7,267 bases of DNA from JAAZHN01 sp964605575 (GTDB lineage Bacteria; Bacillota_I; Bacilli_A; RF39; UBA660). The position numbers and the translations under genes are program-made. The notes below the pieces were generated by a model. That model was not told the DNA's origin, made no database searches, and was given only the letters and a program-made list of their open reading frames with translations. Positions 1 through 7,076 of the stretch are shown here, piece by piece; within the stretch, counting starts at the first letter, position 1, and each line of letters begins with the position of its first letter. Location: contig CAZSDG010000046.1 in the NCBI GenBank assembly GCA_964605575.1, positions 1-7,267 of the forward strand, read 5' to 3'.

Positions 1-542
1 GAATTAAATTTTCTTTTTTTGTCTGATAAGTAATAAATTGAAGCTGCTCCCAAAATAATTAAGCCAACACCAATTGAAGTTTGAACGGCTGTTTTCGGAT
101 TTTTTACTGTACCACTGCCAGCTGTTGTTGAACCTTTTTTCATATTATTATTATAGACATTAATGCAAGTTTCGCCTTCACAAAACTGACTGTCTTTTAA
201 GATAATATTCCAACTATCTTTATCAGTTACTTTAAATACTACCTTTAGAACATCAACATCTCCAACAATGCCCTCTAATGTTTCCATAGTGATAACTCCA
301 TCTTCATGAGTTACATTATCAGTGGCAATACCTTCAATACTAACAAATTCTAAACCAGTTGAATCAGAAATATTTGTTGTATATTTGGTTAGTTGCCCTG
401 ATTTCATTATTGTTTGGAATGTGATTGTAACGTTGCCTCCACTTTCTTTGTATTTTAAACGCATTCTTCCCGAAACTGCAAATGCGTTTAATGGTAATAA
501 CATTAGACTAACTAGTAAAAGCAGATATTTTACCTTTTTCAC
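1..542 (-). CDS. Small secreted protein with NPKTA sorting-like C-terminal anchor (3' end outside window)
   Basis: I read 180 codons from a GTG start at 540-542 to the window edge; the stop is not in view. The GTG directly follows an in-frame TAA, so no longer start is possible, and AGGAGAG lies 8 nt upstream. Residues 2-22 form a classic signal peptide: KKVK, a Leu-rich core, then a probable cleavage site after AFA. Residues about 24-135 look like a secreted beta-rich domain with one Cys pair (C121, C126) that could form a disulfide. A Gly/Ser/Thr linker leads to NPKTA (148-152), a hydrophobic segment (about 156-172) and a basic tail DKKRKF, the layout of a sortase sorting signal. The fifth motif residue is Ala rather than the usual Gly. 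The protein is therefore exported and held at the membrane or wall (inference). The globular domain is unrecognised; a cohesin-like fold is only a guess. It has its own promoter and is separated from topA by a terminator. Confidence 0.8.
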   Translation of the reverse strand, partial: MKKVKYLLLLVSLMLLPLNAFAVSGRMRLKYKESGGNVTITFQTIMKSGQLTKYTTNISDSTGLEFVSIEGIATDNVTHEDGVITMETLEGIVGDVDVLKVVFKVTDKDSWNIILKDSQFCEGETCINVYNNNMKKGSTTAGSGTVKNPKTAVQTSIGVGLIILGAASIYYLSDKKRKFN

Positions 543-550
543 TTATAAAA

Positions 551-557
551 CTCTCCT
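551..557 (-). promoter_or_regulatory. Ribosome binding site fixing the GTG start of the small surface protein
   Basis: AGGAGAG on the minus strand, 8 nt before the GTG at 540-542. It decides the start because there is no ATG near the signal peptide, and an in-frame TAA directly precedes the GTG. Confidence 0.8.
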
Positions 558-568
558 ATCTTGATTTA

Positions 569-597
569 AATATATCAAACAAACTTGTTATTATCAA
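569..597 (-). promoter_or_regulatory. Sigma-A type promoter for the small surface protein
   Basis: On the minus strand, TTGATA (592-597) is separated by exactly 17 nt from TATATT (569-574). Transcription would begin near 562, giving a leader of about 20 nt that holds the ribosome binding site. The flank upstream of the -35 is almost pure A/T, which could act as an UP element. Its position just past the topA terminator makes the small gene an independent transcription unit. Confidence 0.7.
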
Positions 598-610
598 TTA
601 ATAAAATCAA

Positions 611-633
611 TATTTTATATTAAATATAAAATA
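611..633. repeat. AT-only inverted repeat upstream of the surface-protein promoter
   Basis: TATTTTATATT and its exact reverse complement flank a single central A at 622, giving 11-bp arms with no mismatch. It starts 13 bp upstream of the -35 box of the small surface-protein gene and shares 628-633 with the topA terminator. It could be a regulator site, an UP-like element, or simply chance in AT-rich DNA. Confidence 0.4.
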
Positions 634-654
634 ACCGTTAACAACGGTTATTTT
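628..654 (-). terminator. Rho-independent terminator at the end of topA and of the operon
   Basis: On the minus strand AAAATAACCGTT pairs perfectly with AACGGTTATTTT across a GTT loop, a 12-bp stem. The core is TAACCGTT/AACGGTTA, followed by a U-rich run (TTTTATATTT). The 5' arm begins inside the last Lys codon of topA and includes its TAA stop at 648-650. A T run also follows the stem on the plus strand (651-655), so it could work in both directions, although I see no plus-strand gene. Confidence 0.75.
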
Positions 655-2672
655 TCATAAGTACAATTAAGACATTTAGTTTTATCTTTTTTGACAGTTA
701 ATGTTCCACCACATTCTGGGCATTTTTCTTTTATAGGTAAATCCCATGATGCAAAGTCACATTTCGGATAATTAGAACAACCATAAAATATTTTTCCCTT
801 CCGAGTTGGTTTTTCAATTACTTTACCGTCACATTTTGGACAATCTATTATTTCTTTAACTTCTCTTGGTTCTTTTTTAATATATTTGCATTTCGGATAA
901 TTAGAGCAAGCTGTAAATTCTCCGAATTTTCCTTTACGAATTACAAGATCACCACCACATTCTGGACAAGACTCTCCTGTTGTTACAGGTGCTTTTTTCT
1001 CCATTGTTTCAAATGATTTTTGAACCATTGGTTCAAATTCTTCATAAAAATCTTTTAATACTTTAACATTATCTAGCTTATCCTCAGCTATTTCATCTAA
1101 ATCTGTTTCCATTTTTGCTGTATATTCAACATTGATAATATGACTAAATCCTTCTTGTAATTTATCAGTTATTTCCATCCCCATTTCTGTTGGCTGAAAT
1201 TTCTTATCAACTGTTAAAACATAATCCCTTTCTTTTATTTTTTCCATAATACTTGCATAGGTACTTGGCCGGCCAATACCTAGCTTTTCTAATTCATTAA
1301 TTAATGAAGCTTCATTATACCTAGATGCTGGTTTCGTAAAATGTTGACTTTTTGTTATTTCTTTAGCAATTAAAACATTACTTTTATAGTCTTTAAAATT
1401 AGGTAAAATAACATCTTCTGTTTTTTCATATTCTTTATATACCTTTAAATAACCATCAAAAATCAAAACTTGACCAGTAGCTTTAAATAGATAACCATTA
1501 TTAAGTAATGATATTGAAGTTGCTAGTACTTTAGCATCTTTCATTAATGAAGCTAAAGATCTAATATATATCATTTTATATAGTTTATATTCATCAGGAG
1601 TAAGATATTCTTTTATTTTATCTGGTTCACGCATTAAACTTGTAGGTCTAATTGCCTCATGGGCATCTTGAATTTTAGTTTTCTTTTTACTAACTTTAAC
1701 ACTACCAACATACTCTTCTCCATATTTTTTCTTGATAAATGAGAAAGCATCTTTCACAAAATCATTAGAAAATCTTGTCGAATCAGTACGCATATATGTA
1801 ATTAAACCAACTGTCTCAGAACCAATATCGATCCCCTCGTATAGTTTTTGAGCAACACGCATAGTTTTTGATGAGCCAAAGCCTAATCTGGTTGAAGCCA
1901 TTTGTTGTAAGGTTGATGTAATTAAAGGCATAACCCCTTTTTTATTTTTAGGAGTTTCTTTAATTTCTTCAATAGTAAATGATTTATCTAAAGATTCTAA
2001 AATATCATTAGCTTCTTTTTCACCATGGATTTCAATATTTTTACCATGATATTTTTCTAACATCGCTTTAAAATCACTAAATGTTGCTTCAATTTCCCAA
2101 TATTCTTCTGGAATAAAGGCTAATATTTCTCTTTCTCTTTCGACAATTAGTTTTAAGGCAACGCTTTGAACCCTGCCTGCACTTTTACCACCAGTTTTAC
2201 TGCGCATCAATTTACTTAGACGAAAACCAATAATTCGATCTAAAATTCTTCTTGTCTCTTGACTTTTAACTAAATTATAATCAATCTTTCTAGGACTCTT
2301 TAATGAATCTAAAACAGCTTTTTCTGTTATTTCATTAAAAATAATTCTTTCATAATCATTATCTTTTAATCCTAAAGCATCTAGTAAATGCCAACTAATT
2401 GCTTCTCCTTCTCGATCGGGGTCAGTTGCTAAGTAAACTATATCAGCATCTTTAACATCCTTCTTTAAAGCAGTAATAATTTTACTTTTACCTTTAATTG
2501 GGATATAACTTGCCTTAAAATCATCTTCAGTATCAACACCAAAACCATATTTACCACTTGTGGCAAGATCTCTTATGTGCCCCATACTAGAAACTACCTT
2601 ATAATCTTTTCCTAAATATTTAGTTATTGTTTTAGTTTTACTAGGGGACTCGACAATTACTATTTTTTTCAT
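648..2672 (-). CDS. topA: DNA topoisomerase I (type IA) with three C-terminal zinc ribbons
   Basis: A 674-residue type IA topoisomerase that relaxes negative supercoils in the cytoplasm by transient single-strand cleavage. The Toprim domain opens the protein, with ESPSK (8-12) and the metal-binding D84-P-D86-R-E88 set. SAGRVQS lies at 164-170. The nucleophile is Y293 in ITYMRTDS (291-298), QDAHEAIRPT is at 335-344, and GIGRPSTYA is at 465-473. Three four-cysteine zinc ribbons finish the protein: C569-C595, C611-C638 and C651-C670. Length and order match full-length Bacillota TopA, and no catalytic residue is missing. The ATG is preceded by AAAGGAG at 8 nt. The gene lies 29 nt after the LTA-synthase-like gene with no terminator between, so it is probably the last operon gene, ending in the hairpin that contains its stop codon. 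Confidence 0.98.
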   Translation of the reverse strand: MKKIVIVESPSKTKTITKYLGKDYKVVSSMGHIRDLATSGKYGFGVDTEDDFKASYIPIKGKSKIITALKKDVKDADIVYLATDPDREGEAISWHLLDALGLKDNDYERIIFNEITEKAVLDSLKSPRKIDYNLVKSQETRRILDRIIGFRLSKLMRSKTGGKSAGRVQSVALKLIVEREREILAFIPEEYWEIEATFSDFKAMLEKYHGKNIEIHGEKEANDILESLDKSFTIEEIKETPKNKKGVMPLITSTLQQMASTRLGFGSSKTMRVAQKLYEGIDIGSETVGLITYMRTDSTRFSNDFVKDAFSFIKKKYGEEYVGSVKVSKKKTKIQDAHEAIRPTSLMREPDKIKEYLTPDEYKLYKMIYIRSLASLMKDAKVLATSISLLNNGYLFKATGQVLIFDGYLKVYKEYEKTEDVILPNFKDYKSNVLIAKEITKSQHFTKPASRYNEASLINELEKLGIGRPSTYASIMEKIKERDYVLTVDKKFQPTEMGMEITDKLQEGFSHIINVEYTAKMETDLDEIAEDKLDNVKVLKDFYEEFEPMVQKSFETMEKKAPVTTGESCPECGGDLVIRKGKFGEFTACSNYPKCKYIKKEPREVKEIIDCPKCDGKVIEKPTRKGKIFYGCSNYPKCDFASWDLPIKEKCPECGGTLTVKKDKTKCLNCTYEK

Positions 2673-2701
2673 AGTTTAATCTCCTTTCTTTTATTTATAT
2701 A

Positions 2702-4732
2702 TTATTGTTGATTAATTTTCTTTTTAGCAACATCTAAATGATAAAAGTAATTACTTTTTATTGCTAAATTAGACATTTTTTGTTTTAAACTTATTTCTGT
2801 ATTTATTTCCATTATTTCTTCATCAGTATAAAATAATTCTTCATTTTCCGGATCATTTAAAATAAAATTATTGTTCGCGGCATTGAAGAAACCAACCTCA
2901 TCCTGCCATGAACCATCTGTAAATATAGCTCTGTGACCAACATTTTTATTAAATATGTCTTCACCAACATAATATCTTGGATCATAATCTAAATCAAATA
3001 AATTTAAGATTGTTGGAGCTAAATCAATTATTGATACATAGTCATCTATTTCTTGGGCTTGTATTTGGGAATTATATATTATCAAAGGAGTTTTTTCAAT
3101 GTTTTTATTTTTACCAGCATCTTCTCCTAAGATATCAACTTGTTGTTTTACTCCTAAACTATATGGTTGATGGTCACCAAATAAAATGATTACTGTGTCA
3201 TCTAATTTTTCTTGTCTTGTTAACTCTTCTAATAAATATTTTAAGCCCAAATCTAATTCATAAACCTTAGAATAATATCTTTTTAATGAATTAGTAATAT
3301 TTAATTCTTTAAATAAATGGAAATTTTTATCACCATATGTACTTCTTACATTATATTGAGCATGAGCAGTTACAGTTGTCATTAAAGACATAAACTTTTC
3401 CTGATCAATAAATTTTGGTAAACCTTTTTCAAATAATTCTAAATCACTAGGCCACTCCTTATTGATTACTTTAATTTTTAAAGCATTTGCATTATAGTAT
3501 TTTTCACTACCACTGTTTAAATGAATATCATTACGATAATAGTATTGATCGATATAATTATGATAAGAAGAAGCATAATAACCTGAAGCTTTAAAGATAT
3601 TAAATAATGCTTGAGGATAAATATTTCTTCGATACGAATTCGCCGTACAACTATTATTGATAGTATATAAACCAACAATCGCGGTCATTTCATTATTTCC
3701 TGTTGGACAACTGTTTCTTGGTGAATAGAAATTTTTAAAACTAATTCCCTCAGACCAAAGCTTATAAAGAGTTGGAAAATGTTCCTCATTAATTCCTAAA
3801 AGACTAATCGATTCCATCATTATCATAATTAAATTTTTATCTTTAAATAAACCAGTATAAGCATTTTTATCAGTTATTTCTCGATTAATAAAATAATTGT
3901 TAAGTTGTTTTAAGCGAGTATTTTTTTCTTTTGCTATAACCATTTCCCAAATTGAATCATCTATTTTACGAGTAAAATCCGTTTCAATTACTGGTTTTTT
4001 TGGAGGTTGTGGTTTAATTTCCACATCCTCATTTGCATTATCATTAGGAAAAATAAAGCTATTAATATCAATAATAAAGAAAACAGGGATCCCAAATTGT
4101 TCTACCGCGACTGATTGGTTATCAGGATTTTTAAAAACATCAATGTTTTTTTCAAATTGATATCTACTTTGCATAAATGACGCGATTAGTGTTAAATAGT
4201 AGATAAAAGATAAAAATAAGACGACACTAATATTAATTAACGCTCTTAATAATACATGCAACTTTTCATTGTGCTTAAGCTGAACAATTTTTTTATTAAA
4301 TTTATCTTTTAAGATTTTTAAAATTACAAAATAATATAATACAAGAAGGATAAAAGGAATAAATAATAAATAATAAATTAAATTAATACTACCTAAAAAA
4401 TCTAATAGAAAATCCATTACTTTATAGGCTTGAGAACTAGAATTAAATGACATATAAGTACCGATATATTTAAAAAAACCAATTTGGATCCAAGAATATA
4501 GACCAACTAAAAAAACGATTATTAAATTAATATTTCGCATTGTATTTTCTTTAAATTTAGTTATAAAATAACTTAAAATATAACTTATTATTGCAGAGCT
4601 TAATAATATTCTAAGAGTTGGCCAGTTAAGGACGTTACTATTATTAATTAATTTTAAAATCATGTCTGTACAAAACATACTGCTAAAAAGAATAATAAAG
4701 TTATATAACCTCTTATTAATCTTATAAAACAT
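2702..4732 (-). CDS. Lipoteichoic acid synthase-like membrane sulfatase-family phosphotransferase
   Basis: A 676-residue membrane enzyme of the alkaline phosphatase/sulfatase superfamily, laid out like LtaS, which polymerises glycerol phosphate from phosphatidylglycerol outside the membrane. About five N-terminal membrane segments are visible (about 9-29, 40-58, 67-87, 116-138, 164-187), then a linker and an extracellular catalytic domain from about 295. Residues matching the LtaS site are E307 (in MMES), catalytic T344 in SCPTGNNEM, W427 and D430 in WPSDLELF, H457 in TAHAQY, and D520-H521 in FGDHQPY. Two cysteines (C342, C362) flank the catalytic Thr region. I start at the ATG (4730-4732) because AAAGGTGG lies 5 nt upstream; a GTG nine bases earlier lies inside that site. 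It overlaps rnhB by 11 nt, so translation is probably coupled. Exact substrate (LTA or another phosphoglycerol acceptor) cannot be told from sequence. Confidence 0.88.
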   Translation of the reverse strand: MFYKINKRLYNFIILFSSMFCTDMILKLINNSNVLNWPTLRILLSSAIISYILSYFITKFKENTMRNINLIIVFLVGLYSWIQIGFFKYIGTYMSFNSSSQAYKVMDFLLDFLGSINLIYYLLFIPFILLVLYYFVILKILKDKFNKKIVQLKHNEKLHVLLRALINISVVLFLSFIYYLTLIASFMQSRYQFEKNIDVFKNPDNQSVAVEQFGIPVFFIIDINSFIFPNDNANEDVEIKPQPPKKPVIETDFTRKIDDSIWEMVIAKEKNTRLKQLNNYFINREITDKNAYTGLFKDKNLIMIMMESISLLGINEEHFPTLYKLWSEGISFKNFYSPRNSCPTGNNEMTAIVGLYTINNSCTANSYRRNIYPQALFNIFKASGYYASSYHNYIDQYYYRNDIHLNSGSEKYYNANALKIKVINKEWPSDLELFEKGLPKFIDQEKFMSLMTTVTAHAQYNVRSTYGDKNFHLFKELNITNSLKRYYSKVYELDLGLKYLLEELTRQEKLDDTVIILFGDHQPYSLGVKQQVDILGEDAGKNKNIEKTPLIIYNSQIQAQEIDDYVSIIDLAPTILNLFDLDYDPRYYVGEDIFNKNVGHRAIFTDGSWQDEVGFFNAANNNFILNDPENEELFYTDEEIMEINTEISLKQKMSNLAIKSNYFYHLDVAKKKINQQ

Positions 4733-5357
4733 TTTTACCACCTTTATTAATTAAATCACTAATTGGCTTAAAAGTAAATCGATATTCATCATGGATTCCA
4801 TATTTCACAATATTTTCTAAATGCTTTTTAGTAGGATAACCTTTATTATTTTTATAGTCATATTCTGGATATTTAACCCCTAAATCAGTCATTATTTTAT
4901 CTCTAGTTACTTTAGCCACGATTGAGGCTGCACTTATGGAAATGCTCTTTAAATCACCTTTAATTATGCTTAAACTAGGAGTTTCAAGATTAAGTTTAGT
5001 CGCATCAATTAAAATATAATCGGGCTGAATATCTAAATCCTCGATGGCTAATTTCATTGCCTTCTTACTTGCTTCTAAAATATTTATTTCATCAATTTCT
5101 CTTGGAGAAACGATCCCAATTCCAATACTTATTGCATCTTTTTTAATTATTTCACACAGTTCTTCTCTTTTTTTCTCACTTAATTTTTTCGAATCAGTAA
5201 TACCTTCTAACTTATAATTAACTGGTAAAATAACTGCACAAGCTAAAACAGGACCTACTAAAGGTCCTCTTCCCACTTCATCAACTCCAGCTATTAAACT
5301 GTAACCTTCCTCATATAACTCTTTTTCATATTTTAAATTATCGATCATATTTATCAA
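4722..5357 (-). CDS. rnhB: Ribonuclease HII
   Basis: A 211-residue (from TTG) cytoplasmic endonuclease that cuts RNA in RNA/DNA hybrids and single ribonucleotides in DNA. The DEDD metal site is complete: D26 and E27 in AGVDEVGRG, D118 in LIDAT, and D135 in IIKGD. The GRG junction motif is at 29-31. DSKKLS (55-60), ISAASIVAKVTRD (141-153), KGYPTKKH (172-179) and RFTFKP (193-198) are standard RNase HII blocks, and the length is normal. Start choice is open. TTG at 5355-5357 has AAAGGA at an ideal 7 nt. ATG at 5346-5348, three codons later, has that site 16 nt away but would give an 11-nt overlap with rbgA like the neighbouring junctions. Either way the gene begins inside rbgA and ends inside the LTA-synthase-like gene, so it should be translationally coupled. 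Confidence 0.97.
   Translation of the reverse strand: MINMIDNLKYEKELYEEGYSLIAGVDEVGRGPLVGPVLACAVILPVNYKLEGITDSKKLSEKKREELCEIIKKDAISIGIGIVSPREIDEINILEASKKAMKLAIEDLDIQPDYILIDATKLNLETPSLSIIKGDLKSISISAASIVAKVTRDKIMTDLGVKYPEYDYKNNKGYPTKKHLENIVKYGIHDEYRFTFKPISDLINKGGKNVL
4738..4745 (-). promoter_or_regulatory. Ribosome binding site selecting the ATG start of the LTA-synthase-like gene
   Basis: AAAGGTGG on the minus strand, 5 nt before ATG 4730-4732. It lies inside the end of rnhB and contains the competing GTG (4739-4741), which therefore has no upstream site of its own. Confidence 0.65.
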
Positions 5358-6186
5358 AAGTTATTCCTTTTATTCTTTCATTACGCAGATCATTAATTAT
5401 TTGTTTACTTACTCGTTCATAATTAACTTCTTGATTACTAATTGCCCCGATTCTTTCCCCAATAGCTAAAAATATATCCTTTGGATTAGGCTTTATTTTA
5501 TATCGATCAATTAATATTTCTTGATAATTAATATTTAAATATTCCAAAATATAATTAGCAACTTCTTCAATTGGTAATATTTCATCTTTAATCGCGGTCA
5601 TCGCGGCTAAATTAAGAGCAACAACAGAATCAAGTTTAGGCCATAATAAACCTGGAGTATCTAAAATCTTTAAATTATGATTGGTTTTAATCCAAACTAA
5701 TTCTTTAGTTACACCTGGACGATTTTCAACTTTTTGACTTTTCTTACCAGCTAAGGCATTAATTAACGTACTTTTACCAACATTAGGAACTCCAATAACT
5801 AAAGCATTTATTTCTTTTTCTAATAAGTCTTTAGATTTCCTTTTTTCATTTATTTCTAAAGTTAAACTTTTTATCTTCGCAATTATTTTTAAATAATCTT
5901 GATTATTTTTTAAATTAACAGGAATAACTATATAACCTAAACTCGCATAATATTCTAACCATTTATCAGTTTCATTATGATCACATAAATCATACTTAGT
6001 TACAATTAATAATCTTAATTTATTTTTTACTAAGTCACTTAAATCATCTATTTTTGAGGAAAAAGGAATTCTGGCATCAACCAGTTCTAAAACAACATCG
6101 ATTAAATTAAGATTTTCTTTAATTAATCTTTTAGTTTTAGCCATATGTCCTGGGTACCAATTAATGTTTGTTTGATTATTTGTCAT
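5338..6186 (-). CDS. rbgA: Ribosome biogenesis GTPase RbgA (YlqF)
   Basis: A 282-residue circularly permuted GTPase that acts late in 50S subunit maturation. WYPGHMAK (10-17) is the signature RbgA N terminus. The G motifs come in permuted order: G4 TKYD (63-66), G1 GVPNVGKST (132-140), G2 region RPGVT (156-160), G3 DTPG (176-179). An alpha-helical C-terminal domain (about 195-282), with AIGERIG at 241-247, completes the fold at normal length. G4 has Thr63 where NKxD is usual; TKxD occurs in other GTPases, so activity is expected. The ATG (6184-6186) has AAAGGGG at 7 nt and overlaps the KilA-N gene by 11 nt. rbgA-rnhB adjacency is conserved in Bacillota, where rplS commonly sits just upstream; here a KilA-N gene occupies that position. 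Confidence 0.97.
   Translation of the reverse strand: MTNNQTNINWYPGHMAKTKRLIKENLNLIDVVLELVDARIPFSSKIDDLSDLVKNKLRLLIVTKYDLCDHNETDKWLEYYASLGYIVIPVNLKNNQDYLKIIAKIKSLTLEINEKRKSKDLLEKEINALVIGVPNVGKSTLINALAGKKSQKVENRPGVTKELVWIKTNHNLKILDTPGLLWPKLDSVVALNLAAMTAIKDEILPIEEVANYILEYLNINYQEILIDRYKIKPNPKDIFLAIGERIGAISNQEVNYERVSKQIINDLRNERIKGITFDKYDR
5365..5370 (-). promoter_or_regulatory. Ribosome binding site favouring a TTG start for rnhB
   Basis: AAAGGA on the minus strand inside the end of rbgA, where it encodes Lys-Gly. It is 7 nt from TTG 5355-5357 but 16 nt from ATG 5346-5348. It favours the TTG, although coupling to rbgA termination could serve the ATG. Confidence 0.5.
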
Positions 6187-7027
6187 AATGAATCCCCTTT
6201 TTATTGTTCTCTAGATCATCAGTTAAATATTGTTGTAGGTCTTCTAATTCTTTTATATTTTTATTGCTTTTTAATGCTTCCATCTGGCGTTTAGCTGACT
6301 CGTTTAATTTAATAAGCCTTTCTCTTTGAGGCACTTTATCTTGAATCATCTCGGCGTTGATGTTTTGTAAATTGTTTAGGATTACTAAGTGCAGTAAATC
6401 AGCATAATCTTTTAAATTTCCATCTTTAGATATTTGCGGATTGTTATCTCTCCACTCCTTAGCCGTCATACCAAACAAAGCTACATTTAAAACATCTGCT
6501 TCATTTGCATAAACATACTTCTTTTGTACTTCAGTTAATGTTGGCACTAGATGTTCTTTTATTGCATTCGTGTGAACTACATAATTCAATTTTGATAGAA
6601 TTCGATTTGCTCGCCAATCAATCTTTTCTTGAAATGCCTCATTTATTTTTAATCTTTCAAACTCTGTAATCAAATATAATTTAAATTCAGGTGATAACCA
6701 ACTGGCAAATTCAAAAGCAATATCTGGATGCGCAAAAGTTCCTATACTATATCTTCCACCCTTGGAAACAAATCCCTTTGCCTTTGTTCTCTTAATCCAT
6801 TGTGATGGCGACATTGAAAAAGTGTTTTTCCCATATTCAGTTTTAATTTGGTCGAATTCGACCAAATTGAATTCAGGATTATTTATTTTTTCCCAAAGAC
6901 CTACATAATCAATTGTATTAATCCTTCTTAACCAGTTCTTAATTGTAAAAGATGGATCACTTGCATTTTGATATTTTGCTAAATCAGTCAAAGAAATATA
7001 ATTAATATTGCCAACTCTTAATATGCC
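6176..7027 (-). CDS. KilA-N domain protein, N-terminally damaged, probably reinitiated
   Basis: From TTG 7025-7027 the frame gives 283 residues. A KilA-N DNA-binding-type domain spans about 7-130: NINYISLTDLAKYQN (7-21), then KNWLRR, GLWEKINNPEFN, SPSQWIKRT, and the diagnostic GGRYSIGTFAHPDIAFEFASW stretch with SPEFKLYLITEFERL. The tail (about 131-283) holds the ALFGMTAKEWRDNNP block seen in long bacterial members and a charged helical end. Function is unknown; sequence-specific DNA binding is inferred from the domain. No ATG or GTG begins this frame. The in-frame TAG at 7043-7045 bars a longer form, and starts are limited to TTG 7027 (weak GAGAG at 5 nt) or TTG 6991 (no site, cuts into YISLTD). 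A good ribosome binding site instead feeds a broken frame upstream (7038-7076). Sampled GC is somewhat above rbgA. It is first in the operon and overlaps rbgA by 11 nt. It may be a pseudogene, an in-vivo restart, or an assembly error. Confidence 0.7.
   Translation of the reverse strand, partial: GILRVGNINYISLTDLAKYQNASDPSFTIKNWLRRINTIDYVGLWEKINNPEFNLVEFDQIKTEYGKNTFSMSPSQWIKRTKAKGFVSKGGRYSIGTFAHPDIAFEFASWLSPEFKLYLITEFERLKINEAFQEKIDWRANRILSKLNYVVHTNAIKEHLVPTLTEVQKKYVYANEADVLNVALFGMTAKEWRDNNPQISKDGNLKDYADLLHLVILNNLQNINAEMIQDKVPQRERLIKLNESAKRQMEALKSNKNIKELEDLQQYLTDDLENNKKGIHYDK
6845..6868. repeat. Perfect 24-bp palindrome inside the KilA-N gene
   Basis: The arm AATTTGGTCGAA is followed immediately by its exact reverse complement, with no spacer and no mismatch. 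It lies in frame, covering codons for Asn-Leu-Val-Glu-Phe-Asp-Gln-Ile (residues 54-61), a stretch that is ordinary for the KilA-N family. It may be a dimer binding site such as an autoregulatory operator, or a coincidence of codon choice. Its GC content is higher than that of the surrounding bases. Confidence 0.8.
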
Positions 7028-7037
7028 AATATTACTC

Positions 7038-7076
7038 TCTTAAACTATTATTTCAGTCTGTAATAAATTTTTATTC
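7038..7076 (-). pseudogene. Detached 5' end of the KilA-N gene (12 codons then TAA)
   Basis: TTG at 7074-7076 lies 7 nt after a perfect GGAGGT and encodes MNKNLLQTEIIV before TAA at 7038-7040. Reading on past the TAA in the same frame gives ESNIGI. Moving to the main frame then gives LRVGNINYISLTD, which together resembles an intact KilA-N N terminus. This suggests that a sense codon became TAA and that about two bases were lost near 7021-7025. An in-frame ATG at 7089-7091 could also start the same frame. An alternative reading is a 12-residue leader peptide. Confidence 0.6.

Noticed and set aside
322..564. Open plus-strand frame of 80 codons
   Set aside because: It is antisense to the small surface-protein gene, has no ribosome binding site, and ends beyond that gene's start; it shadows the real minus-strand gene.
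1265..1276. GC-rich 12-bp palindrome TTGGCCGGCCAA in AT-rich DNA
   Set aside because: It encodes the invariant GIGRPS region of topA (Gly-Arg-Pro codons), so protein constraint explains it.
2673..2735. Possible separate promoter just before topA
   Set aside because: The best TTGCTA/TAATAT pairing on the minus strand has a 19-nt spacer and a weak -10, and the 29-nt gap is mostly ribosome binding site; read-through from the upstream gene is simpler.
2977..4160. Two plus-strand open frames (2977-3189 and 3897-4160)
   Set aside because: Both are wholly antisense to the well-supported LTA-synthase-like gene, with no family resemblance or start signals.
7038..7040. TAA read as a sense codon in an alternative genetic code
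   Set aside because: TAA ends topA, the LTA-synthase-like gene, rnhB, rbgA and the KilA-N gene in this window, and the frame also shifts nearby, so recoding alone would not restore the protein.
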